From Arthrobacter sp. 18067 (lineage in GTDB: Bacteria > Actinomycetota > Actinomycetes > Actinomycetales > Micrococcaceae), in the NCBI RefSeq assembly GCF_902706295.1, contig NZ_CACSJJ010000001.1:62001-126000 (forward strand): 64,000 bases of DNA, in the 5' to 3' direction. Positions 26,724 to 36,100 of the stretch are shown piece after piece (positions within the stretch are counted from its first letter, which is position 1; each line of letters begins with the position of its first letter). The notes beneath the pieces were generated by a model. That model did no database searches. It was not told the DNA's origin and saw nothing but the letters and a program-made list of their open reading frames with translations. Position numbers and translations under genes: made by a program.

Positions 26724-27875
26724 TCAGGCTGCGTGCGCGCAGCCCCAGTCGCGGAGGCCGTTCTTGGCGTAGAGGCGGTTGGCGATGTCGATCTGCTGTG
26801 CTTTGCTGGCAAGGCTGGCGTTGGGGGCGTAAGCTCCGCCACCGTTGGCAAGCCAGGTGGGGCTGGAGAACTGCAGGCCGCCGTAGTAGCCGTTACCGCT
26901 GTTGATGGACCAGTTTCCACCGGACTCGCACTGGGCAATCCTGTCCCACATGGCCTCGTTCGGGGCTCCGGTGGGGCCGCTGGAGGTCGCTGCCGCCTTG
27001 GCGGGAGTCGCCACGGGCCGGGCCTTGGTGCCAACGCTGACCTTCTCGGCGACGGGCTTGGTGGTGACGTTGCTGGATACCAGGGCCCTGGAAGCTTCGC
27101 GTCCGTCAACGAGGACCAGCTTGAACGTCTTGACCAAGGAGCCGGCAACGCCTGCCTGGGTGACTTTTTCCTCGCCCTTGAACAGTTCGGCAGTTTCAGT
27201 CTTCACGCTTTCGAAGGGCACTTCCTCAGTGGCTTCGGCTGTCTTGCTGGTGTCAACGCGGGAGACCTTGATCACCATGTCCTGGACGATGGGCGCGTTG
27301 CCAGGTTGGGAGATGCGGTCGTTGGCGCCGACGGTGATGCCGGTGTCCTTGAGCACGGTGGCGACATCGGCCGCCGTCGTGGTGGTGCTGGTGTCCTTGC
27401 CGTCAGCCACAACACTGATGGTCTTGGGCGTGGAGATGGAAACGAAGGAGCCGCTGACTTCCAGGGACGCCTCCTTTGGTTGGGAGATTTCCGAGGAACT
27501 GGCCACTCCGAGTTCGCTCACCAGCGCGGCGACATCGGGGGCATTCGTGTTCACCGTCTTGCGGGCGCCGTCCAGTTCAATGGACACCGCCTTGGCGAGG
27601 TTGATGTTCACTACGGTGCCGTTGTCGACACTGGCGTCCAGAGCGGGTGAGACCCGGTCTGCGTCCTTCAATTCAACCTTGGCTGCCTTGACCACCTGGT
27701 CTACAGTGCCGCCAAAGGTCTGGATGGAGCTCACTTTGCCGTCAACGTTGAGGGTGACGGTCTTGTTGTTGCCCACGAAGGCGACAACACCAACCACCAG
27801 CGCTGCAACAACCAGCAACTGGGCGCCTACTTTGAGGAAGCTGAACTTGCCATCCGTTGTGAAGAACTTGATCAC
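26724..27875 (-). CDS. rpfB: Resuscitation-promoting factor RpfB
   Basis: A 383-residue secreted or membrane-anchored muralytic enzyme. N-terminal membrane/signal segment (residues 14-35), three DUF348 domains (about 38-80, 95-135, 150-195), a G5 domain (about 205-290), then the RPF lysozyme-like domain (about 305-383). The catalytic Glu317 lies in CESGGNW, and Cys316 and Cys379 can form the conserved disulfide. RPFs cleave peptidoglycan and wake dormant cells. GTG 27875 precedes the signal segment. The gene lies between tatD and rsmA, as in mycobacteria. Unlike many actinobacterial Rpf proteins this copy carries the full RpfB domain set. Confidence 0.95.
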   Translation of the reverse strand: MIKFFTTDGKFSFLKVGAQLLVVAALVVGVVAFVGNNKTVTLNVDGKVSSIQTFGGTVDQVVKAAKVELKDADRVSPALDASVDNGTVVNINLAKAVSIELDGARKTVNTNAPDVAALVSELGVASSSEISQPKEASLEVSGSFVSISTPKTISVVADGKDTSTTTTAADVATVLKDTGITVGANDRISQPGNAPIVQDMVIKVSRVDTSKTAEATEEVPFESVKTETAELFKGEEKVTQAGVAGSLVKTFKLVLVDGREASRALVSSNVTTKPVAEKVSVGTKARPVATPAKAAATSSGPTGAPNEAMWDRIAQCESGGNWSINSGNGYYGGLQFSSPTWLANGGGAYAPNASLASKAQQIDIANRLYAKNGLRDWGCAHAA

Positions 27876-28166
27876 GATTGCCCATAACTCTCAGACCATC
27901 CGGGCACGGGGAAAAGCACAGAAATAATGCCAGCCGCAAAACGGAGGGGCCAGGCAAAAGCCTGGTCCCACTCTTGCTGCCGGCATCTGCGCCGCCAAAA
28001 TACATTCAACTGATTCAGTCCGGAATCAACCGGCCCAGCTGTCCGAAGGCCTTCCCCGACCCCGGCTACTTGTTTAACACAGTAACCGATCTGTTATAAA
28101 GCAACCAAGACTTCTGCATACCGGGTATTCATTCCCCGGGCGACCCGAAGGTCCCGGAACGGCGCT
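27876..28166 (-). promoter_or_regulatory. Long structured leader upstream of rpfB
   Basis: This 291-bp region has no gene. It holds a perfect CCAGGC(AAAA)GCCTGG hairpin (27950-27965) and a longer-range pairing ATGCCAGC (27927-27934) with GCT and GGCAT (27976-27986). Streptomyces rpf genes are known to be controlled by a c-di-AMP riboswitch, but I could not match its conserved core here. On the minus strand TTGCTT and a TGTTAAAC segment around 28075-28102 may be a weak promoter. Confidence 0.4.
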
Positions 28167-29054
28167 TCAGGCCCATGAACCGTAGGCCTGAAGCGTGTTT
28201 TCCGCCAAGCGCGAACACAGTTCGGAAAGGTCATCTCCTGTCACTTCCGCCATGGAGCGGACGGTGTACGGCACCATGTAGCTTGCGTTCGGGCGTCCCC
28301 GGTAGGGGTGGGGCGTCAGGAACGGCGAATCCGTTTCCACCAGGATCCGGCTGGGCTCGGCGATGGCCAGCGCCGAGCGGAGGTTCCCGGCGTTCTTGAA
28401 TGTCATGGTGCCGGCAAACGACATGTACCAACCGTTCTGATTGCAGGTCCGGGCAAGTTCTTCGTCTCCCGAGAAGCAGTGGAACACCACCCGCTCAGGC
28501 GCCCCTTCCTCCGCCAGTACCTGTACAACGTCGTCGTGCGCGTCGCGGTCGTGGATCTGCAGCGTCAGTCCCAGCCGCTTCGCGATGTCGATATGGCGGC
28601 GGAAAGAGTGCCGCTGGTGCACCAGCCCTTCCCCGTGCGTCCTGAAGAAGTCCAGCCCTGTCTCGCCGATCGCACGGATCCGAGGGTGGGCCGCAAGCTC
28701 TTCTATCTCGGCGAGCGCCGACTCCAATTCACCGCGCCCGGCGTAAACGGGAGCATCGTTGGGGTGGATCGCGACGGCACCGAGCAGGCGCGGGTCCGCG
28801 TCCACAGCTTCCACCGTGAAGCGGGACGACTCCAGGTCGCAGCCAACCTGGATTGCTCCCTGCACACCCACGGACTGGGCCGCGTCCATGGCGTCCCTGA
28901 CAGAGACCTCGATCAGTCCGTGCCTGAAGTCCAGATGTGTGTGGTTGTCCATGACGGGAACGGGCAGCGGCTCCGGTGCCGGCGGGTACTCCCTGCGGGA
29001 ATCTGTGTCCTCGGAGGACGCGCGGTACGGAGCAGGAGCGAGGGAATTGCACAT
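28167..29054 (-). CDS. tatD: TatD-family metal-dependent deoxyribonuclease
   Basis: A 295-residue TIM-barrel hydrolase that removes nucleotides from DNA 3' ends in DNA repair and turnover. Seen are the metal-binding HTH (residues 38-40 in DNHTHLDF), GETGLDFF, the His motif HCFSG and ETDSPFLTP near the C-terminus. The first ~35 residues before the barrel are Pro-rich and unique to this copy. ATG 29054 has AAGG about seven bases upstream. It lies 291 bp upstream of rpfB; metG, its common neighbour in other actinobacteria, is not upstream here. Confidence 0.94.
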   Translation of the reverse strand: MCNSLAPAPYRASSEDTDSRREYPPAPEPLPVPVMDNHTHLDFRHGLIEVSVRDAMDAAQSVGVQGAIQVGCDLESSRFTVEAVDADPRLLGAVAIHPNDAPVYAGRGELESALAEIEELAAHPRIRAIGETGLDFFRTHGEGLVHQRHSFRRHIDIAKRLGLTLQIHDRDAHDDVVQVLAEEGAPERVVFHCFSGDEELARTCNQNGWYMSFAGTMTFKNAGNLRSALAIAEPSRILVETDSPFLTPHPYRGRPNASYMVPYTVRSMAEVTGDDLSELCSRLAENTLQAYGSWA

Positions 29055-29092
29055 GCTCCCACCTTAATCGGACCGTGGTCCTCCTTGGTCAA

Positions 29093-29124
29093 CGGCGATA
29101 AATTCCACTCGGCACATAAATTCC
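29093..29124. repeat. Direct repeats upstream of moxR
   Basis: CGGC followed by ATAAATTCC occurs twice: ATAAATTCC at 29098-29106 and 29116-29124, 18 bp apart, and CGGC at 29093 and 29110. It lies in the 192-bp gap between the divergent tatD and moxR genes, about 125 bp before the moxR start. Possibly an operator or chance; no clear promoter is seen near it. Confidence 0.4.
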
Positions 29125-29246
29125 TGAGCACTATGTCAGCGGCGGCCAATGACTGGGTAGTCTGGAACGGACAGACGGTCAGCAACAGCAAGACATCACC
29201 ACCAAGACAGATTGCTGATGCAGTGGCCACGGCTGAAGGGCAATCC

Positions 29247-30335
29247 ATGGAGTCCAAGCGACAAGTATCCGTTGAACCTACCCCTCTTCAGGGCGAGGCT
29301 TACAGTGCGCTGCCACGTGATGGAGCCGCGCTCAACGGGCATAGGCCGCAGGTCATGGACGGAGAGCGGTTCCACGACGCCAGCGAACGAATTCTTAGTT
29401 CAATCAACAAAGTTATTGACGGCAAGGCCGACGCTGCGAAGCTCGCCCTGACGGTGCTGCTGGCACAAGGCCACCTCCTGCTGGAGGATGTGCCCGGCGT
29501 CGGAAAGACGCTGCTGGCCAAGACACTGGCCCGGACAGTGGACTGTACGGTCTCCCGCATCCAGTTCACCCCTGACCTCCTGCCCTCCGATGTCACTGGC
29601 GTTTCCATCTACAACCAGTCCTCACGGCAGTTCGAGTTCCGCCCTGGGGCGGTTTTCGCGAACATTGTGATCGGCGATGAAATCAACCGCGCCTCGGCCA
29701 AGACCCAGTCCGCCCTTCTGGAATGCATGGAAGAGCACCAAGTGACAGTGGATGGGCACTCATACCAGCTGGGATTGCCCTTCATGGTGGTGGCGACCCA
29801 GAACCCCATTGAGATGGAAGGCACCTACCCCTTGCCGGAGGCCCAGCGGGACCGCTTCATGGCGAGGATTTCCATGGGTTACCCGGACAAGGAAGCCGAG
29901 ATCGAGATGCTGGAGACGCACCAGGCGTCGTCTCCCCTGGTCAAAGTAACCCCGGTGGTCACTGCCAGCGATGTGGCTGCCATGATCGCCACCGTCCAGC
30001 AGGTCTACGTATCCACGGCGATCAAGGAATATACGGTGGCCATCGGGCGCGCCACCCGCGACAGCGCCCGGCTCCGTCTGGGCGCGAGCCCGCGGTCATT
30101 GCTGCAGTTGCTCCGCGCGGCCAAAGCGACCGCGGCATTGGACGGCCGCGACTTCGTGCTCCCGGATGATGTGGTGGACGTGGCGGAATCGGTACTCGCC
30201 CACCGGATCATCCTGGACCGCAAAGCGGCAAGCTCGGGCGATACACCCCAGACCATTCTTCGAGGCATCCTGGCATCCGTTCCTGTAGCCCAGGAACCGC
30301 CCGGTGCCTGGCGCAGGGACAGGCAAACCGCCTAG
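29247..30335 (+). CDS. MoxR-family AAA+ ATPase
   Basis: A 362-residue AAA+ chaperone-like ATPase. Walker A is VPGVGKT (82-88), Walker B is VIGDEINRA, with sensor 1 ATQNPIE and an arginine-rich lid (RLRLGASPRSLLQLL). MoxR proteins are thought to help metal insertion or assembly of partner proteins, usually encoded with DUF58 and transglutaminase genes. ATG 29247 is chosen for GAAGGG six bases upstream, in place of an open frame running far upstream. The DUF58 gene follows after 9 bp, with a ribosome site AGGAGG in between. Confidence 0.95.
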   Translation: MESKRQVSVEPTPLQGEAYSALPRDGAALNGHRPQVMDGERFHDASERILSSINKVIDGKADAAKLALTVLLAQGHLLLEDVPGVGKTLLAKTLARTVDCTVSRIQFTPDLLPSDVTGVSIYNQSSRQFEFRPGAVFANIVIGDEINRASAKTQSALLECMEEHQVTVDGHSYQLGLPFMVVATQNPIEMEGTYPLPEAQRDRFMARISMGYPDKEAEIEMLETHQASSPLVKVTPVVTASDVAAMIATVQQVYVSTAIKEYTVAIGRATRDSARLRLGASPRSLLQLLRAAKATAALDGRDFVLPDDVVDVAESVLAHRIILDRKAASSGDTPQTILRGILASVPVAQEPPGAWRRDRQTA

Positions 30336-30344
30336 GAGGCAGGA

Positions 30345-31796
30345 ATGGCGCTGGTTGATCGGCTCCCCAAGCATTTGTTTACGACCCGTGGCTGGGGTTT
30401 GCTTGCGGCCGGGGCGGTCTCCCTCGGGTGCGCCTACGTCATGGGCCGCCGGGATCTCCTGACGCTGGCCATCCTCCTGCTTCTCCTGCCGCTGGTCGCC
30501 CTCGCCGGCGTCCGGGTTCTCAAGCCCAAATTCCAGGTGTACCGGGAGTTCAATCCCTCCACTGTGGAAACAGCCAGCACCACCACCGTGCGACTGGCCG
30601 TGGCCCGGTCCTCGTATTCCACAGGTCACGTGATCATGGAGGAGCAGTTGCCTCCCCGTTTCGGCGAGCCTCCGGCGTTCCGTTTCCCGGCACGGTCAGC
30701 ATCCGGCGGCACCAGCCGCTACGAATACCATCTCCGCTCGGGCAAGCGCGGACAGTTCCGTATCGGTCCGGTCACGGCAGAGTTCAGCGACCCGTTCGGC
30801 TTGTCGCTTCGGCGGCATTCAATCGACGACGGCGACATACTCACCGTGACGCCTGCCGCCGTCGAACTTCCCGTGACCGGACTCGCAGGGGCGCGCGGCA
30901 ACGACGGCGTGACCGCGACGCGCATCCGCGCCAACCCCAGTGACGACGACATCATGACCCGCGAGTACCGGCACGGCGATCCCATGCGGAGGGTGCACTG
31001 GGCCGCCACTGCGCGCCACGGCCAACTCATGGTGCGCCAGGAGGAATCGGTAACGACCCCGGAAGCCACCCTTATCCTGGACCAGCGCTTCAATGCCCTG
31101 GCCGGCGGAACGGGATCCATGTTTGGCGGCCACGACGAAGACTCGGACCTGGTGACGAGTCCCAACTTTGAGTGGATTGTCACGGCAGCCATGTCCATCA
31201 CGTCCCACTTGGCAGAACGGAACTACTCGTTGCGGGTACTGGACGCTTTTGGGAGCCCGGCGTTCAACCGTTCGCGCTCGGCGCCGGAACCGGATGCAGA
31301 GGAGTTCGCGGGGGCCGGTGGCCTGCAGGCCATCGCGGAAGGACTGGCGGCCATAGAGCTCAGCGGTCCCAGGCATGCCAGGGGTGAGCATCACCGGGCG
31401 GATCACCACGGCACCGAGCACAGGGAAGCCGGGCCGGGGTCGTCCTCCCCGGATTCTGCCGATGCTGCCTTTGATGACCGGCTCATGGACAAGCTCGCTG
31501 CCCACCGCCTGCGTGGCCCTCTTCTGGCACTGCTGGGCACACTGACTCCCGCCGAGGCCAGGTCCCTCGCTCCTGCGGCAGCCTACGGAGCCAACGCTTT
31601 CGCCCTGATGGTGACGGAGACGACCCGGAACAACGATGACGTGCTGGAGATCTTGCGGCTCGCCGGCTGGCGCGTGGCGGTCGTAACGTCCAAGACGCAG
31701 TTGGGCGCTGCCTGGTCTGCGTTCGACGAAGGTGGAATTGTGGCCGCCGCCGGAGCAGCCATGGACGTTCGTCGTGGAGCGGCGGTGCCCCGATGA
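30345..31796 (+). CDS. DUF58 domain membrane protein
   Basis: A 483-residue protein with two N-terminal membrane helices (about residues 17-60), then a beta-rich region and the DUF58 motif (TREYRHGDPMRRVHWAATAR ... GQLMVRQEE), which has a vWA-like partner fold. The family is the usual partner of MoxR ATPases. AGGAGG lies before ATG 30345. The stop overlaps the start of the transglutaminase gene (ATGA), so the three genes form one operon. The acidic, His-rich stretch HARGEHHRADHHGTEHREA around residues 345-365 is unusual. Confidence 0.9.
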   Translation: MALVDRLPKHLFTTRGWGLLAAGAVSLGCAYVMGRRDLLTLAILLLLLPLVALAGVRVLKPKFQVYREFNPSTVETASTTTVRLAVARSSYSTGHVIMEEQLPPRFGEPPAFRFPARSASGGTSRYEYHLRSGKRGQFRIGPVTAEFSDPFGLSLRRHSIDDGDILTVTPAAVELPVTGLAGARGNDGVTATRIRANPSDDDIMTREYRHGDPMRRVHWAATARHGQLMVRQEESVTTPEATLILDQRFNALAGGTGSMFGGHDEDSDLVTSPNFEWIVTAAMSITSHLAERNYSLRVLDAFGSPAFNRSRSAPEPDAEEFAGAGGLQAIAEGLAAIELSGPRHARGEHHRADHHGTEHREAGPGSSSPDSADAAFDDRLMDKLAAHRLRGPLLALLGTLTPAEARSLAPAAAYGANAFALMVTETTRNNDDVLEILRLAGWRVAVVTSKTQLGAAWSAFDEGGIVAAAGAAMDVRRGAAVPR

Positions 31797-34315
31797 CCGC
31801 AACATCCCATCGCGGCTCCCCCGCACCAACCCAGCCCAACAGCGCATCAGGCCAGAAGCAGCCGGCCGGGTCACGGAGAACGCAAGCACCAGGGCCTGGC
31901 CCTTATCCCTGGGTGATGGCAGGGTCCATTGTCGTGGCCGTGCTTGGCGCTGCTTTGTCCTTGAACGGGGTCCTCAGGGGCTGGGCCTGGTTCATGCCGT
32001 TGATCACCACCGTAGTTGTCGTGGCGCTGACCTTGGCCGTCCTCCGGGCGCTTCGAGCCCAGCCGCTGCTGGCAACCGTGGGTTCCTTTGCTACGCTCGC
32101 GGGGATCCTGAGTTTCACCTTTTGCCGCCAGGAAAGCCTGGCGGGCTTCATTCCCACTGCCGGGACGTTCACCGCCGTCGGGCGCCTTATCAAACGGGCC
32201 GCCGAAACTGTGGTGTCCGAAAGCGCTCCCGTGGCGCCCAACGCAGGAATCGTGTTCGTCATGTGCGCCTGCCTGGGGCTCTTGGTGATCTTGATCGACG
32301 CCTTGGCGGTGCCCCTGGCGATGCCCGCTGCCAGCGGCATAGGCCTCCTCGCCGTCATGGTGGTACCGGCCACCATCAAACCCCAGAGCGTGGGAGTAGC
32401 CGGCTTCATCGGCGCTGCAGTGGGGTATCTGCTGATCCTTGGTTGCAGCCACTGGTTCGCCCCCGATGCCCGGCTGCAGTCCGGGTCAGGGCGGGGCCCA
32501 AGCCAATTCAGGCGGTCAGTCGTCACCGGCGGGCTGGCCCTGGCCTTGACCATGGTGGTTCCGCTGGCAATCCCCGGTTTCGAGACCGGAACTTTCCCCC
32601 AAGGCTCCCGGCTGAGCCCGTGGGGTACCTCCAACGGACTTAATCCCATGATCACCTTGGGCAACAGCCTCCGGAGTCCCACTGGCTCGGGCCGCATTAC
32701 CTACGCCACCAGTTCCAGCTCTCCACTCTATTTGAGGTCCGTCACCATTGATCATTTCGACGGCGAAACCTGGGCTCCCGACGACCGCTCCGCTGAGCGT
32801 CGCGTGGGTGCCGACAGGATTGAGACGGGATACGCCGTCCAGGGCGAAGTGGTCAACGCCGTCACGTCCGTCAACGCAGGCCTGTTCACCAGCCCCTACC
32901 TCCCTGCCCCGTTCGCGCCGGCCTCGGTGAACGGCTTGAACGGTCGCTGGACCTGGGATCCTGCAACGTTGAGCATCATGAGTACCGAGACCACCACCCG
33001 TGCGCAACGGTATGTGGTGTTCTCCGCCGCCCCCAAGGTGACGGCGCAATCGTTGACCCAGGCCTCGGCGGTCCCGCGGGGCATCTCGGAGGACTTCCTC
33101 CGCATCCCGGGCAACCTGCCGGATATTGTGCGCCAAACAGCCGATTCGGTCACGGCGTCCGCGGGCAGCAACTACGGCAAGGCGCTGGCCATCCAGAAGT
33201 ACCTTCGCTCCGGCGAGTTCACCTATTCCCTGCAGGCGCCGGTGCAGAACGGCTACGACGGCAATGGCCTCTCTGTCCTGGCCGACTTCCTGGCTGTGAA
33301 GAGCGGCTACTGCGTCCATTTCTCCTCCGCGATGGCCGTCATGGCGCGGGCTGAAGGCATTCCGAGCCGCATTGCCGTGGGCTATGCGCCCGGCCGGCTC
33401 ACCGGCGAGTCCGTGGCCTTGGTCGGTCAGGGTTCCTTCCCGGAATACGAGGTAGACGCCCGGGACGCCCACGCGTGGCCCGAGCTTTACTTCGAGGGCC
33501 TCGGCTGGGTTCCGTTCGAGCCCACGCCTTCGCGTGGCGTCGTTCCCGAATACGCTACCGAGTCCTCGGTTCCCACCAACCTGAGCACCAACGCGGACGA
33601 GAAAGAGGTCCTCACGACTCCTGCTCCCGCTGCCCCCGCTCCCGTGCCCCTCCCGGGCGTGGACACCCCGGCTGCAGGGTCGGCAAGCGTGAACCCGCTT
33701 CCCACCATCGCGGCGGCTACGGCCAGCGTGCTGTTGCTGGTGGGATTCCTGTGGTCACCGCGGCTCAGCAGGACGCTGCTAAGGCGACGCCGCCTGAACC
33801 AGAAACCTCCGGATGAAGCCGACGCCGTGATGCCCGGCTACAAAGACCCGGCCCCCGAGTTGGCGTGGGCAGAACTCCAGGACCTGGCCACTGACTACGG
33901 CTTGCCGTCGACGCCCAGCGAAACTCCCCGGCACTTCTCCGCCAGGCTCCGCTCCAGTACCGCCCTTGGAGACACGGGCGGAGTGGACGACGCCGCGCAC
34001 GTGGCGGTCTCGTCGCTCACCTCGGATTTCGAACGGCAGCGCTATGGCCGCGGTGCGGTTGCTGCGCAGACAGACGCACAGGCAGCGGCACCAGCGGCGG
34101 CGACGCGTATCGCCGTCGTCCGTGAGTCAATGCGGCACAACGCCCGCTGGTTGGTCCGCTTCCGCGCAGACTGGCTGCCGCCGTCGATGATGCGCCGATG
34201 GGTGCACGCCCTCGGCGCGCCCTTCCGGGCCTTGGCCGCGCTCGGCAAAGCCCTGGGGTGGGCGGTCGCGCGTGGTTGGCGCGTGCTCCGGGGCTTGCTG
34301 CCGCAGCGCCGCTAG
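31793..34315 (+). CDS. Transglutaminase-like (TgpA-type) membrane protein
   Basis: An 840-residue protein. The N-terminal ~270 residues hold about six membrane helices (DUF3488-like). A periplasmic/extracellular transglutaminase core follows, with Cys about 506 (SGYCVHFSSAMAVMAR) and His about 560 (DARDAHAWPELYFEGLGWVPFEPTPSRG). A C-terminal membrane helix (about residues 640-660) leads to a cytoplasmic DUF4129-like tail. It is the third gene of the MoxR operon, and its function in cell-envelope remodelling is inferred from the family. ATG 31793 overlaps the DUF58 stop by 4 bp. Confidence 0.92.
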   Translation: MTATSHRGSPAPTQPNSASGQKQPAGSRRTQAPGPGPYPWVMAGSIVVAVLGAALSLNGVLRGWAWFMPLITTVVVVALTLAVLRALRAQPLLATVGSFATLAGILSFTFCRQESLAGFIPTAGTFTAVGRLIKRAAETVVSESAPVAPNAGIVFVMCACLGLLVILIDALAVPLAMPAASGIGLLAVMVVPATIKPQSVGVAGFIGAAVGYLLILGCSHWFAPDARLQSGSGRGPSQFRRSVVTGGLALALTMVVPLAIPGFETGTFPQGSRLSPWGTSNGLNPMITLGNSLRSPTGSGRITYATSSSSPLYLRSVTIDHFDGETWAPDDRSAERRVGADRIETGYAVQGEVVNAVTSVNAGLFTSPYLPAPFAPASVNGLNGRWTWDPATLSIMSTETTTRAQRYVVFSAAPKVTAQSLTQASAVPRGISEDFLRIPGNLPDIVRQTADSVTASAGSNYGKALAIQKYLRSGEFTYSLQAPVQNGYDGNGLSVLADFLAVKSGYCVHFSSAMAVMARAEGIPSRIAVGYAPGRLTGESVALVGQGSFPEYEVDARDAHAWPELYFEGLGWVPFEPTPSRGVVPEYATESSVPTNLSTNADEKEVLTTPAPAAPAPVPLPGVDTPAAGSASVNPLPTIAAATASVLLLVGFLWSPRLSRTLLRRRRLNQKPPDEADAVMPGYKDPAPELAWAELQDLATDYGLPSTPSETPRHFSARLRSSTALGDTGGVDDAAHVAVSSLTSDFERQRYGRGAVAAQTDAQAAAPAAATRIAVVRESMRHNARWLVRFRADWLPPSMMRRWVHALGAPFRALAALGKALGWAVARGWRVLRGLLPQRR

Positions 34316-34352
34316 CTCCCCTGTTCCTGATCGGCAGGACTCAATGACGGCA

Positions 34353-34395
34353 AAGGGCCCGGCCCCGGAACTTGTGGTTCCGGGGCCGGGCCCTT
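34353..34395. terminator. Bidirectional terminator hairpin (19-bp perfect stem)
   Basis: Arms 34353-34371 and 34377-34395 are exactly complementary over 19 bp, with a 5-nt loop TTGTG. It lies 38 bp after the transglutaminase gene and 64 bp before the end of the converging aldehyde dehydrogenase gene, and would stop transcription from both sides. Tails are only weakly T-rich. Confidence 0.85.
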
Positions 34396-34458
34396 GCGTT
34401 TGTCAACCGTTCTTGTTGCGAGAGCGGTGGACCGGGCTCCTTGGTAGAAAGAGCAGCA

Positions 34459-35940
34459 TTAGTCGGCGTACGGGTCCGCGATACCTACGTACTGGGTGTA
34501 CAGGTACTCTTCGATGCCTTCGGAACCGCCTTCGCGGCCCAGGCCCGACTGCTTGACGCCACCAAACGGGGCAGCAGCGTTGGAGATCACGCCGGCGTTG
34601 AGGCCGAGCATGCCGGTCTCGATCCGCTCGCTGATGCGCAGGCCACGGTTGAGGTCCTTGGTGAAGACGTAGGCAACCAGACCGTATTCGGTGTTGTTCG
34701 CCAGGCGGACGGCCTCGTCCTCGGTGGAGAACGTGATGATGGGCGCTACCGGTCCAAAGATTTCTTCCTGCAGGATGCGGGCGTCGGCTGCCACGTTCTT
34801 CAGCACGGTGGGCTGGTAGAAGTAGCCGGGACCCTCGACGGCGGCACCACCGGTGACGGCTGTGGCACCTCCTGCTACGGCTTCGGTGACCAACGCGTGA
34901 ACGCCATCGCGGGCTTTGCCGTCGATCAGCGGGCCAACCTTGGACTCGGCCTCGGTGCCGCGGGCGGTGGTCAGGGCACCGATTTTGGCGGCGAACTTCT
35001 CCGCGAAGGAGTCGGCGATGGACTCGTGCACAATGAAGCGGTTGGCTGCGGTGCAGGCCTCGCCCATGTTGCGCATCTTGGCGGCGATGGCGCCTTCAAC
35101 GGCCTTGTCCAGGTCGGCGTCTTCGAAGACGACGAACGGGGCGTTGCCACCGAGTTCCATGGAGGTGCGCAGGACCTTGTCCGCGGCTTCACGGATCAGG
35201 GCCTGGCCTACCGGGGTGGACCCGGTGAAGGAGATCTTGCGGAGACGGTCATCCTTGATCAGCGGGCCAGTGACAGCGCCGGCGGTGGAGGTCTGGATGA
35301 CGTTCAGGACACCGGCGGGGAGGCCGGCTTCCTGCATGACCTGTGCGAAGAGCAGGCTGGTCAGCGGGGTCAGGTTTGCGGGCTTGAGGACCATGGTGCA
35401 ACCAGCGGCGACAGCGGGAGCTACCTTGCGGGTGGCCATGGCCAGCGGGAAGTTCCACGGTGTGATCAGCAGGCAGGGGCCCACCGGCTTCTTCTGCACG
35501 AGGAGGCGGTTTTTGCCATCAGGTGCTGCAGAATAGCGGCCCGACACGCGGACGGCTTCCTCGGAGAACCAGCGCAGGAACTCGGCGCCGTAGGTGACTT
35601 CGCCACGGGCTTCGGCCAGGGGCTTGCCCATTTCCAGGGTCATGAGCAGGGCGAAGTCTTCGGCACGCTCGGTGACCAGCTCGAAGGCACGGCGCAGGAT
35701 TTCGCCGCGTTCGCGCGGTGCGGTGCGGGCCCAATCGGCCTGGGCGGCAGCAGCGGCGTCGAGGGCGGCGGCGCCGTCTTCAGCACCGGCGTCGGAGATG
35801 CTGAGCAGGACCTTGCCCGTGGCCGGGTCCTCAACATCAAAGGTCTTTCCGGATCCGGCCGGGCGCCACTGACCGTTGATCAGCAGGCCGGTGGGGACGG
35901 AAGCCAGCAGTTCGCTTTCGCGTTCAACCGTGACAGTCAT
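34459..35940 (-). CDS. gabD: NAD(P)-dependent succinate-semialdehyde dehydrogenase
   Basis: A 493-residue class-3 aldehyde dehydrogenase, most like GabD: it oxidises succinic semialdehyde to succinate at the end of GABA breakdown. Catalytic Glu262 (MELGGNAPF) and Cys296 (GEACTAANR) are present, with the cofactor lysine in VLKPANLTP (186) and the PWNFPL motif. GTG or TTG alternatives are absent; ATG 35940 is followed by MTVTVERESELL and fits family length. Two 10-bp direct repeats lie 71-91 bp upstream. No GABA transaminase is nearby, so substrate assignment rests on sequence similarity. Confidence 0.85.
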   Translation of the reverse strand: MTVTVERESELLASVPTGLLINGQWRPAGSGKTFDVEDPATGKVLLSISDAGAEDGAAALDAAAAAQADWARTAPRERGEILRRAFELVTERAEDFALLMTLEMGKPLAEARGEVTYGAEFLRWFSEEAVRVSGRYSAAPDGKNRLLVQKKPVGPCLLITPWNFPLAMATRKVAPAVAAGCTMVLKPANLTPLTSLLFAQVMQEAGLPAGVLNVIQTSTAGAVTGPLIKDDRLRKISFTGSTPVGQALIREAADKVLRTSMELGGNAPFVVFEDADLDKAVEGAIAAKMRNMGEACTAANRFIVHESIADSFAEKFAAKIGALTTARGTEAESKVGPLIDGKARDGVHALVTEAVAGGATAVTGGAAVEGPGYFYQPTVLKNVAADARILQEEIFGPVAPIITFSTEDEAVRLANNTEYGLVAYVFTKDLNRGLRISERIETGMLGLNAGVISNAAAPFGGVKQSGLGREGGSEGIEEYLYTQYVGIADPYAD

Positions 35941-36010
35941 GGCGACTCCTTCGTCTTGGGTGCTTTGGAGAATTGCACCACTGGGGTTCGTTGCCGGAAG
36001 TGGCTTGAAT

Positions 36011-36031
36011 TACTGCCACGGTACTGCCACG
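36011..36031 (-). promoter_or_regulatory. Direct repeat upstream of gabD, candidate operator
   Basis: TACTGCCACG occurs at 36011-36020 and again at 36022-36031, 11 bp apart (one helical turn), 71-91 bp before the gabD start. Such phased repeats often bind a regulator. A 12-bp palindrome GTGCAGCTGCAC lies further upstream at 36081-36092, just after the rsmI stop. Confidence 0.5.
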
Positions 36032-36100
36032 CGAGAAGCAGTGTCTACGCCTTCACGCACTGCCAAGCAGGCGCCAATTTGTGCAGCTGCACAGCGCCGG

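Noticed and set aside
27876..28166. c-di-AMP (ydaO) riboswitch
   Set aside because: The conserved core motifs could not be matched by eye; only general structure is present.
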